DNA of 64,000 bases from Algoriphagus sp. AK58 (GTDB lineage: Bacteria > Bacteroidota > Bacteroidia > Cytophagales > Cyclobacteriaceae), in the NCBI RefSeq assembly GCF_014324365.1, contig NZ_QEIG01000016.1, forward strand, positions 18,641-82,640, in the 5' to 3' direction. Position numbers and translations under genes: made by a program. Below, piece by piece: positions 26,403 through 33,579 of this stretch; positions within the stretch are counted from its first letter, which is position 1, and each line of letters starts with the position of its first letter. The notes below the pieces were generated by a model. It was given only the letters and a program-made list of their open reading frames with translations. It was not told where the DNA came from and did not search any database.

Positions 26403-26600
26403 ATGGATAGAAGTCTTTATGTCGCTTACAGTTTGCTTTTTGTTTCCTCTCTTTTGATTGGCGTGTTTTCTTGGTGGAATTCAGGCCTTATTTCTGAGGG
26501 GAAGAACTACCCCAATCCCATTGTTGTCTCCATGTTTTTGTATTGCATTTGGTTTGGCGTAGGCATAGTCCAGCAAAATAGAAAGCTTAGAAAAAAATAA
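26403..26600 (+). CDS. Small membrane protein (65 aa), second of a related pair
   Basis: Two membrane helices (about 5-24 and 40-57) and a loop WWNSGLISEGKNYPNPIVVS that matches the motif of the gene 24 bp upstream. A basic tail (QQNRKLRKK) suggests an N-in, C-in topology. Function unknown. Confidence 0.6.
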   Translation: MDRSLYVAYSLLFVSSLLIGVFSWWNSGLISEGKNYPNPIVVSMFLYCIWFGVGIVQQNRKLRKK

Positions 26601-26611
26601 TTGAACCGAAT

Positions 26612-27016
26612 ATGAAATTTGTGCCATTTAGTTTACTCTTCTTCCTATTCATTATTCAAAAAGCCGAACGAGACCCGCGACTGGTCGGGAAATGGACGAT
26701 GCTTTTTTCTAAGGATGCAAATGGGGAAATCATCCAGGATGAGTTTTATGCGAAAAGCTACGTCGAAACTTACACAAAGGAAGGGAAGCTTATTTTAGAC
26801 CCTCAGTATTTACGGGATGATTTGAAGCGCAATGGGATTACTGAACCCTTGGATTATTCCCTGATTCCTTCTTTTTCTTGGAAAACCTTTAATTCTGAAA
26901 CAATTGAAATCACAACCAGCGAAGGATCCAGCCAAAATCGATATGGCTTCTCGGGTGACACCCTTATTTTCGGTTATTCCAATGGTCACTTAAGATATTT
27001 ACTAAGGAGAAAATGA
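26612..27016 (+). CDS. Lipocalin-like secreted protein, function unknown
   Basis: A 134-residue protein with a hydrophobic N-terminus (signal peptide or anchor, residues 1-17) followed by LVGKWTMLF, the Gly-x-Trp start of lipocalin-like barrels. Alternating strands follow, ending DTLIFGYSNGHLRYLLRR. This pattern is common in small Bacteroidota lipocalin-like proteins, but I cannot name a ligand. The stop overlaps the next ATG (ATGA, 27013-27016). Confidence 0.6.
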   Translation: MKFVPFSLLFFLFIIQKAERDPRLVGKWTMLFSKDANGEIIQDEFYAKSYVETYTKEGKLILDPQYLRDDLKRNGITEPLDYSLIPSFSWKTFNSETIEITTSEGSSQNRYGFSGDTLIFGYSNGHLRYLLRRK

Positions 27017-27201
27017 GTCGAATAACATACAAAACATACAAATACCTGCATGCATTCACTTTTCTCTTACTTGGACTATTGCTAATGGTCAAGTATTTGG
27101 ACTTGTTTCCATTGCCCAAATGGCTTTCGGGAGTAGCTATTGTTTGGGGAGCGATAGCATTTGTGGTGGATGGGATGCGCAATAGAAAGAAAAGTGGCTA
27201 G
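27013..27201 (+). CDS. Small membrane protein (62 aa)
   Basis: Two hydrophobic helices (about 12-28 and 37-52) with a basic C-terminus (RNRKKSG). Translation is coupled to the preceding gene by an ATGA overlap. No family recognised. It closes the four-gene cluster; a 50-bp palindrome follows 28 bp later. Confidence 0.58.
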   Translation: MSRITYKTYKYLHAFTFLLLGLLLMVKYLDLFPLPKWLSGVAIVWGAIAFVVDGMRNRKKSG

Positions 27202-27229
27202 CTAGTCTATTGATTTTCAATTAGTTTTA

Positions 27230-27279
27230 AAAGCTTGTATTGACAATACAAGATATCGTGTATTATCAATACAAGCTTT
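27230..27279. repeat. 50-bp near-perfect palindrome
   Basis: The sequence from AAAGCTTGTATTGA to TCAATACAAGCTTT is its own reverse complement at 46 of 50 positions, centred on GATATC (27252-27257). The two mismatched pairs lie at offsets 15/36 and 22/29. It sits between two convergent genes. No long T run follows on either strand, though TTTTAA flanks one side. Confidence 0.9.
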
Positions 27280-27303
27280 AAATGCAATCGTGAAAACTAA
27301 TGA

Positions 27304-28620
27304 TTAGGAACTTTTTCTTCTCAACTCCAGCACAGTAATCTCCGGCCAAATCCCAACTCTTCCCGGAAAGGCCAAAAACCCGAAGCCTCTATTTACATGC
27401 AGATACCGGCCCATTTCCTCGTAGAGTCCGGCCCATTTGGGATACCGCAGTGAAGAAGGACTCCATTTGATCCAGCCGGGAATCTCGATGCCAAACTGCA
27501 TCCCATGGGTATGTCCGCTTAGAGTAAGGTGGATATGTTGCGCAAATTTTTTGACCTCCTCGTCAAAGTGGGAAGGGTCGTGACTCATCAGGATTTTAAA
27601 ACTTTCTGCCGAAAGGTTGCTCGCTGCTTTGGCCAAGTCCCCGTATTGAGCGAAACCTTTTCCCCAGTTTTCTACACCTATCAGATCGATGCTTGCCCCA
27701 TCTTTTCTGATTTTGATGTTTTCATTTCGTAAAAGCTTAAATCCAAGCTCTTCCTGAACTTCAAACAGACGCTTTAGATTTTCAGTCTTAGCCTCTTGGC
27801 TTGGCCAGTACATGTAGTCTCCGTAGTCGTGATTACCCAAAATCGAATATTTACCCAAAGGAGCGTGAAGTTTTTTAAACGTCTCCACCCAGGGTTCCAT
27901 TTCTCCGGCATGATTGTTTACCAAATCTCCGGTGAATAATATGACATCTGATTTTTGCTGATTGATTAAGTCAATGCCGTATTCTAGCTTCTTTTTGTCA
28001 TCAAAACTTCCTGAATGGATATCCGATATCTGGGTGATTCTAAAACCGTCAAACTCTTCCGGCAAGTCGTCAAATTCCAGTGTGTGCTTCATCACCCGAT
28101 AGCGGTATTTTCCGATCAAGACACCATGAAGTATTCCTACAAATGGTATGGCAGAAAGGACAAGCGCGGTTTGGCTGATGAATTTTCTCCGATCGGGTAA
28201 AAAGTCTCCTTGTCGGCTACTTGAAATAGATTGAAAGCTTCCGGTAAAAAACCGTAAAACATCCTCTCCAAACAAGAAAGTCAGGATAATCAGTTTTGGA
28301 ACCAGTGACAAAATCATCAGTGAAACCATCGTTCCAAAATTCGGATTCATGGTTTCCCTACTGAAGGTTAGAAAACCATAGACGATGTATGCATACACCA
28401 AAATTGAAAAAAGCCAGTAGCCAATCTTTACCCATGTCTGATTCGGGAAAGATGTCTTAAACGCTTGGTAAGTATACCAATCAATGAAAAAAAGAAAGAT
28501 GAGGAAGAGTAAAATTCGAAGAAGAATCACTTGAAGAGCTTTTTGAAATGGTAGTTTATGGAGCTTTTGTTGATAATCTAATTGGGTAATAAGCTTACCA
28601 AAAACGATAAGAGCTAGCAA
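27304..28620 (-). CDS. Membrane-anchored metallophosphoesterase
   Basis: A 438-residue protein. Four or five membrane helices fill residues 1-160, then a calcineurin-like phosphoesterase domain (about 185-435) follows with its metal-binding motifs in order: ITQISDIHSG, FTGDLVNNH, LGNHDYGDY, MSHDPSHF and LSGHTHGMQ. The YaeI/YkuE-like subgroup acts on phosphodiesters or UDP-linked lipids; the substrate here is unknown. It is divergent from the aminotransferase and convergent with the small-protein cluster. Confidence 0.9.
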   Translation of the reverse strand: MLALIVFGKLITQLDYQQKLHKLPFQKALQVILLRILLFLIFLFFIDWYTYQAFKTSFPNQTWVKIGYWLFSILVYAYIVYGFLTFSRETMNPNFGTMVSLMILSLVPKLIILTFLFGEDVLRFFTGSFQSISSSRQGDFLPDRRKFISQTALVLSAIPFVGILHGVLIGKYRYRVMKHTLEFDDLPEEFDGFRITQISDIHSGSFDDKKKLEYGIDLINQQKSDVILFTGDLVNNHAGEMEPWVETFKKLHAPLGKYSILGNHDYGDYMYWPSQEAKTENLKRLFEVQEELGFKLLRNENIKIRKDGASIDLIGVENWGKGFAQYGDLAKAASNLSAESFKILMSHDPSHFDEEVKKFAQHIHLTLSGHTHGMQFGIEIPGWIKWSPSSLRYPKWAGLYEEMGRYLHVNRGFGFLAFPGRVGIWPEITVLELRRKSS

Positions 28621-28743
28621 AAGTTTAAGAGTGATCCCATTTTAGGATCAGGATATGTTTTGGTTTTTAGTCTATTCCTGAAATTTCAACTTGCTTTTCT
28701 CTTACTTTGTGGCGGAATTTTTTCCAAACCAGCCTATTGACCT

Positions 28744-30054
28744 ATGAGACAGCTACTCCTCAGACCCGGAGCAGAAGAATTGAATTACGAGATCCGGGGC
28801 ATTGTAAAAAAAGCCCGGCAAATTGAAGCTTTGGGTTATCCTATGACCTGGGAGAACATCGGTGACCCCATCCAAAAGCATAATCACGTGCCCGATTGGA
28901 TGAAAGTCATCATCGCAGACCTGCTCAAGGAGGATAAAACCTACGGCTATGCTGACTCCAAGGGCGTGTTGGAAACCCGTAAGTTTTTGGCCAATCTCAA
29001 CAATGAAAAAGGTGGATCCCAAATCACCGCAGAGGACATTTTATTCTTCAATGGCTTGGGAGATGCGATCGCCAAGTTGTATCAATTTTTGATCCCTACG
29101 GCACGGATTATCGGCCCTTCGCCTGCCTATTCGACTCACAGTTCGGCAGAGGCGGCTCATGCCAATACCGCTCCGATCACGTATAAGCTTGATCCGGACA
29201 ATCAGTGGTTGCCTGATATGGAGGACCTTTACATGAAGGTCAAATACAATCCTTCTATTGTCGGTATCCTGATTATCAATCCGGATAATCCCACCGGAAT
29301 GGTGTATCCCAAAGAAGTTTTGGAAGGATTTGTGAAAATCGCGGATGAATTCAGTTTGCTCTTGATCGCAGATGAGATCTACCAAAATATCACCTACAAT
29401 GGGATCAAAGCAGTGGCTTTGGCAGAAGTGATCGGAAGCCGGCCGGCGATTTCGTTGAAGGGGATTTCCAAAGAATTCCCTTGGCCGGGAGCACGCTGCG
29501 GATGGATGGAATTTTACAATCGGGAGTCTTCAAAGGAGTTTGCCAAACTTTGCCAAACCCTCGAAAACGCCAAAATGATCGAGGTTTGTTCGACGATTTT
29601 GCCACAGTTGGCGATCCCGAGAATCATGAGTCATCCCGAATACCATGCCTATCGAGAACAAGCCAATGCTCAAATCGGTAAGCGAAGCGATTGGATGCGG
29701 GAGATTTTGGGAGAAATCGAGGGGATTAAGTTTAACCCTACCCAGGGGGCGTTTTACAACACGATTGTATTTGATGAGAAGTTGCTAACGCCTAATCAAA
29801 CGCTTCCGATTGAGGATGAGCGACTGCAACAGTTGCTGGATTCATGGCTAAGCGACCCTGAAATGCCGTTGGACAAGCGCTTTGTATATTATTTACTTGC
29901 TTCCGAGCGAATATGTGTGGTGCCTATTTCTTCCTTTTGCTCTGATCTTAGGGGTTTTAGAGTGACATTACTGGAGGAAAATGAGGCCGTTTTCAAAAAT
30001 ACTTTCGAGAGGTTGGGGAGAGCGATTAGGCAGTATTTGAAATCAGAAGTCTGA
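28744..30054 (+). CDS. PLP-dependent aminotransferase, class I/II
   Basis: A 436-residue fold-type I aminotransferase. NPDNPTGMVYP (near 180), ADEIYQNITYNG and the Schiff-base Lys in SLKGISKEFPWPGARCGW (near 240-255) are all in place. The C-terminal domain is intact. It transfers amino groups between an amino acid and a 2-oxo acid; the substrate cannot be predicted. It is monocistronic; the gap after it carries the AAATCAGAAA-type dispersed repeat. Confidence 0.9.
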   Translation: MRQLLLRPGAEELNYEIRGIVKKARQIEALGYPMTWENIGDPIQKHNHVPDWMKVIIADLLKEDKTYGYADSKGVLETRKFLANLNNEKGGSQITAEDILFFNGLGDAIAKLYQFLIPTARIIGPSPAYSTHSSAEAAHANTAPITYKLDPDNQWLPDMEDLYMKVKYNPSIVGILIINPDNPTGMVYPKEVLEGFVKIADEFSLLLIADEIYQNITYNGIKAVALAEVIGSRPAISLKGISKEFPWPGARCGWMEFYNRESSKEFAKLCQTLENAKMIEVCSTILPQLAIPRIMSHPEYHAYREQANAQIGKRSDWMREILGEIEGIKFNPTQGAFYNTIVFDEKLLTPNQTLPIEDERLQQLLDSWLSDPEMPLDKRFVYYLLASERICVVPISSFCSDLRGFRVTLLEENEAVFKNTFERLGRAIRQYLKSEV

Positions 30055-30132
30055 AATCAGAAAGCTGAAAAGGTTAATCAAAGGTTGATTTCTTAAGTCT
30101 TTGAAAATAAGTTGTAAAGAACGAAAGTGCTT

Positions 30133-30489
30133 TTAAGAATTGCTTTTAGCATTTATTACCATTTTAGTAAAAATTGCCGTGAGTTCATTGGCTTCTTTAA
30201 GAGCAGGTTTCACTCTTTCGTTAGGCAAAAGATGAGACTCTGAGATCAATTCCAACCAAAATCCAGACTCATCAGCTTCCTCTTGGACTATTGATAATTT
30301 TGAAATAAACTCTGCTCGAGAGCGACCACGCTGTGATGATCTATAATTCGCCCCCACTGAAGTGCCTGACCTAATTAATTGCTTACCAAGTTCAAAGCCT
30401 GCTGTGTTTTTCGGAAGTTCTGATACAAGTTGTATGATTTCCAACGCGAACCTCTTTGTTCTAGCTTTTAAATCTCTGTCCATATTCAT
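30133..30489 (-). CDS. Four helix bundle protein (S23/IVS-encoded type)
   Basis: A 118-residue helical protein with the family hallmarks: LKARTKRFALEIIQLVSELP, QLIRSGTSVGANYRSSQRGR and SRAEFISKLSIVQEEADESG. Relatives were first seen as products of intervening sequences in 23S rRNA genes, but here the gene stands alone in a normal intergenic region. Function unknown; self-assembly into rings (pentamers) has been reported for the family. Confidence 0.88.
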   Translation of the reverse strand: MNMDRDLKARTKRFALEIIQLVSELPKNTAGFELGKQLIRSGTSVGANYRSSQRGRSRAEFISKLSIVQEEADESGFWLELISESHLLPNERVKPALKEANELTAIFTKMVINAKSNS

Positions 30490-30585
30490 AGTGTTTAATC
30501 CTATTCCTTATTATTCAACTTTAAGTTTTAATCTGGTGGCTACTCGTTTCAGCTTTCATACTTTATCCTTCATCCTTCATAATTT

Positions 30586-31524
30586 CTAATGATCTCTGAC
30601 TTTGATTTTTGGGTCGGGAGTTATTTTTTCGTCCTCTGCTTTTTCCGATGATGAAAATTCCCGAAGATCCGGTTGACCGGCGTTAATCCATGCCGTGTAC
30701 CAAAAATCCGCGATCATTTTGATGGATTTTCGCATCTGTCGTTCCACCTGATTGTCGAGAGCTATGGCATATGCTGTGGTGAAATCCCTTGAATAGACTC
30801 GGACTGTCAAACCATTTCGCTCTTCATAACTGTACTTCTGATCATCCGGGAATTGAGCTGTGAGTTCGCGCTCGACTCTCAGTACGCTATCCACCATGGC
30901 GTGAGCCCTGGCTACTGCATCCCAAATTGCCAACTGTGGCTTTTCGATAAATTCAGCTTTTCCTACCCAAAAGGAATAATCTTTGGCCAAAAGCTCTGGG
31001 ACTCTGCTTTCCCAAAATCCATGGATACCTTCCTGACCGGTAAGTTGACCGTTGTAGTTTTTGGTGGTATGCAGCGGCACATTCAAATCTCCCAAGTAAT
31101 GCCCCAAATCCGCCGAAAGTCGTAGAATGGCCGCTTTGTTCTTTTGCTCAAAGGCTCTGGTAAGGCCCAAAAAAGTTTGATAAGCGGACCAAGGTCCGAT
31201 TCCGTATGCCCTCAAAGTATCTTCTGGGAATTTTTTGATCGCCTCAGGCCAATATTTTGGAAGAATATGAATTGCGCTGTCTCCATAATGATCCAGGTCG
31301 ATGTAATGTTTCTCTGCTTCCCCAACTACCGCATAGCGTCTTCGATCGGGATTGACTGCCTTTTCGGTAATGAACTCGATTTCAGATTTATACAGTGACA
31401 TCATCTCGGGAGGAAGCGAAAAGACAGCCTGACGATTGATCAGGGAATGAGCATAAAATCCCCAAAACGGAGGCTTTTCCGGGAGGAAAAGAAAAAGAAT
31501 CACCCAAACCAAAAAAATCTTCAT
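30586..31524 (-). CDS. Zinc-dependent phospholipase C family protein
   Basis: A 312-residue secreted protein: signal peptide 1-22, then WGFYAHSLINRQAV (mature N-terminal Trp/His zinc ligands), LSADLGHYLGDLNVPLHTTK and GIHGFWESRVPEL. These are the His/Asp zinc-ligand blocks of the phospholipase C/S1-P1 nuclease fold. It would act in the periplasm or outside, hydrolysing phosphodiesters; whether lipid or nucleic acid is unclear. A polar Lys/Asp-rich tail ends the protein. Confidence 0.85.
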   Translation of the reverse strand: MKIFLVWVILFLFLPEKPPFWGFYAHSLINRQAVFSLPPEMMSLYKSEIEFITEKAVNPDRRRYAVVGEAEKHYIDLDHYGDSAIHILPKYWPEAIKKFPEDTLRAYGIGPWSAYQTFLGLTRAFEQKNKAAILRLSADLGHYLGDLNVPLHTTKNYNGQLTGQEGIHGFWESRVPELLAKDYSFWVGKAEFIEKPQLAIWDAVARAHAMVDSVLRVERELTAQFPDDQKYSYEERNGLTVRVYSRDFTTAYAIALDNQVERQMRKSIKMIADFWYTAWINAGQPDLREFSSSEKAEDEKITPDPKIKVRDH

Positions 31525-31652
31525 GCTTGAAAATAATCAAAGCTTTCATTTTCGGAAAGTGAAAAAACCTATATTTGTACCCTGTTTTGGACTTTTTTCC
31601 TCTTTGATAGATTTGGTGAAAGTGCATGCAGAAAGGAATGTTACAAAATCCT

Positions 31653-31683
31653 TTGGCAGAATTAATTATTTACAATAACTTTG
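31653..31683 (+). promoter_or_regulatory. Promoter of rpsT
   Basis: TTG (31653-31655, in CTTTGG), 20 nt, TAACTTTG (31676-31683): a full Bacteroidota promoter 48 nt before rpsT. A second TATATTTG box at 31570-31577 lies further upstream without a spaced -33 partner. Confidence 0.7.
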
Positions 31684-31731
31684 CACTCCGATTCAGAATA
31701 GGGGAACGTACAGCATTTATTAAAAAACAAT

Positions 31732-31986
31732 ATGGCAAATCACAAATCAGCTCTGAAAAGAATTCGTGCCAACGAAGCGAAGCGTTTGAGAAACAGATAT
31801 CAGGCCAAGACCACTAGGACTTTCATCAAAAGGCTGAAGGCTGCTACCGATAAGATCGAGGCTACTGAGCTTTTCCAGAAGGTTTCTTCCATGTTGGACA
31901 AACTGGCGAAGAAAAATGTGATTCACAAAAACAACGCTAACAATAAGAAATCCAAATTGGCTAAGTTCGTTAACGCGCTTGGTTGA
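31732..31986 (+). CDS. rpsT: 30S ribosomal protein S20
   Basis: An 84-residue, very basic helical protein that binds 16S rRNA early in 30S assembly. MANHKSALKRIRANEAKRLR at the start and the IHKNNANNKKSKLAKFVNAL end are diagnostic. Monocistronic between its own promoter and terminator, as usual for rpsT. Confidence 0.97.
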   Translation: MANHKSALKRIRANEAKRLRNRYQAKTTRTFIKRLKAATDKIEATELFQKVSSMLDKLAKKNVIHKNNANNKKSKLAKFVNALG

Positions 31987-32008
31987 TTAAGTGATACTTT
32001 CTTACTCC

Positions 32009-32037
32009 AAACCCTGTCAAAAGCAGGGTTTTTTTTA
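32009..32037 (+). terminator. Terminator after rpsT
   Basis: AACCCTG (32010-32016) pairs with CAGGGTT (32024-32030), then a run of eight T. It lies 23 bp after the rpsT stop. Confidence 0.9.
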
Positions 32038-32082
32038 TTACTTTTTAGTCAAGTTTTTGTTAGTCATACTTTTAAGACCTGT

Positions 32083-32778
32083 ATGGATTCTACTTTTTCT
32101 ACCAAAATTTCCGAATTGGCTGAGGAGGATCGGCCAAGGGAAAAGCTTCTTCTCAGGGGAAAGTCTGCACTTACTGATGCGGAGCTAATTGCCATTTTGA
32201 TAGGTTCAGGAACGCCTTCCATGAGTGCAGTTGACCTTTCGAGAATGATCCTCAGACATGTCAACCATGACCTTTCTGCCTTGGCAAAGCTATCGGTAAA
32301 AGACTTGGTGAAATTCAAGGGGATAGGTGAAGCTAAAGCCATATCTATCGTCAGTGCCTTGGAGCTTGGTCGGCGTAGGAAAGAACAGGATGTGCCTGTC
32401 AGGCAAAAGATCACTTCTTCCCGAGACGCCTTCGAGCTGATGCGTCCTGAGCTTTATGATGAGGTCATCGAGCATTTTTACCTCATTTTACTAAGTAGAT
32501 CTAATTACGTGATCAAAAAACAACTAATTAGTCAAGGCGGTACCGCAGGTACAGTGGTAGATCCCAAATTGGTGTTTAAAACTGCGCTAGAACATATGGC
32601 ACATTCCATCATTTTGGTACATAACCATCCAAGCGGATCTCCTAGCCCATCAGAGCAGGACAAAAAACTGACCCAAAGACTCGTCAGAATCGGGCGTGAT
32701 ATGGATTTGAGCATCTTGGATCACCTGATATTCACCGATCGTGGCTATTTTAGCTTCGCGGATGAGGGAATACTATAA
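32083..32778 (+). CDS. radC: RadC family JAB-domain protein
   Basis: A 231-residue RadC protein. An N-terminal helix-hairpin-helix region (about 25-95) with LVKFKGIGEAKAISIVSALE is followed by the JAB/MPN metal-binding domain with IILVHNHPSGSPSPSEQD and LDHLIFTD. The old name DNA repair protein is historical; a nuclease or deubiquitinase-like activity is not established. It is followed 78 bp later by the DUF1684 gene. Confidence 0.93.
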   Translation: MDSTFSTKISELAEEDRPREKLLLRGKSALTDAELIAILIGSGTPSMSAVDLSRMILRHVNHDLSALAKLSVKDLVKFKGIGEAKAISIVSALELGRRRKEQDVPVRQKITSSRDAFELMRPELYDEVIEHFYLILLSRSNYVIKKQLISQGGTAGTVVDPKLVFKTALEHMAHSIILVHNHPSGSPSPSEQDKKLTQRLVRIGRDMDLSILDHLIFTDRGYFSFADEGIL

Positions 32779-32856
32779 TCCGTACATTCAAAAGCTAAAT
32801 ACTTTGTAAAACCTCCGAGCTTTTGACGGAGTTTTGGGAAGGAAAACCGATCACCT

Positions 32857-33474
32857 GTGAAAACAAGTAATATCCTTATTGTTATCGTTTCCGTTGTGGT
32901 TTTGGCTGCAGTGGGTTACATGTTTACGGCTGCCGAAAGCCCAGAAGCCTACATCGAAAAGATCGAAAAAGAACGCGAGCGTCAGTTTAAATTTATTCGA
33001 TTCAATGTAGAATCTCCTTTGACAGAAGAGCAAAAAAGGGAGTTTAAAACACTGACCTTCTATGAAATCAATCCCGCCTATCGAGTCAAAGCCCGATTGG
33101 TCCCGATTGAAAACAAAAAAGTGCGCGAGGTACCCTTGACTGACGGGTCCAAAGAAAAATACATCGAGCACTCTTATGCGGAATTTGAGCTTAATGGAAG
33201 GACAAACAAGCTGCTTTTGCTTCAATCCGTCAAAGAAACGGATATGCGCAATTTCTTTTTGGCTTTTGCCGATGAGACTAGCGGAAAAGAAACCTACGGT
33301 GGAGGTCGTTTCCTAAATGTGCGTCAAGACGGGAAAAACAGTATCACGATCGATTTCAATTTGGCGTACAATCCCTATTGTGCCTACAATCCGGACTATG
33401 CCTGTCCTCTTCCACCCAAGGAAAACCTCATGACCATAGCCATAGAGGCAGGGGAGAAAAATTATGACAAATAA
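32857..33474 (+). CDS. DUF1684 domain-containing protein
   Basis: A 205-residue protein with one N-terminal hydrophobic helix (residues 4-22, anchor or uncleaved signal). It carries the DUF1684 core: FYEINPAYRVKARLVPI, GGRFLNVRQDGKNSITIDFN, YNPYCAYNPDYACPLPPKEN and a terminal AGEKNY. The start is GTG 32857, since no in-frame ATG precedes the anchor. The function of DUF1684 is unknown. A terminator lies 46 bp downstream, before pheT. Confidence 0.83.
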   Translation: MKTSNILIVIVSVVVLAAVGYMFTAAESPEAYIEKIEKERERQFKFIRFNVESPLTEEQKREFKTLTFYEINPAYRVKARLVPIENKKVREVPLTDGSKEKYIEHSYAEFELNGRTNKLLLLQSVKETDMRNFFLAFADETSGKETYGGGRFLNVRQDGKNSITIDFNLAYNPYCAYNPDYACPLPPKENLMTIAIEAGEKNYDK

Positions 33475-33520
33475 TCCCGCCCTCCCGCAATTCTTTTAAT
33501 TAAATTTGCCAATTACTTCT

Positions 33521-33546
33521 AAAAGGTGCCTTTGCACCTTTTTTCT
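33521..33546 (+). terminator. Terminator between the DUF1684 gene and pheT
   Basis: AAAAGGTGC (33521-33529) pairs with GCACCTTTT (33534-33542) around a 4-nt loop, with further T. It is 33 bp before the pheT start. Confidence 0.88.
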
Positions 33547-33579
33547 TAATCATCGGATCAATTCCGAAACAGAATTCTT

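Noticed and set aside
27230..27279. Palindrome as a transposon end or MITE
   Set aside because: No target-site duplication or second end was seen, and no transposase is present in the window.
31626..31817. Frame overlapping the start of rpsT
   Set aside because: It runs through the rpsT promoter and into the rpsT gene in another frame, with no family resemblance.
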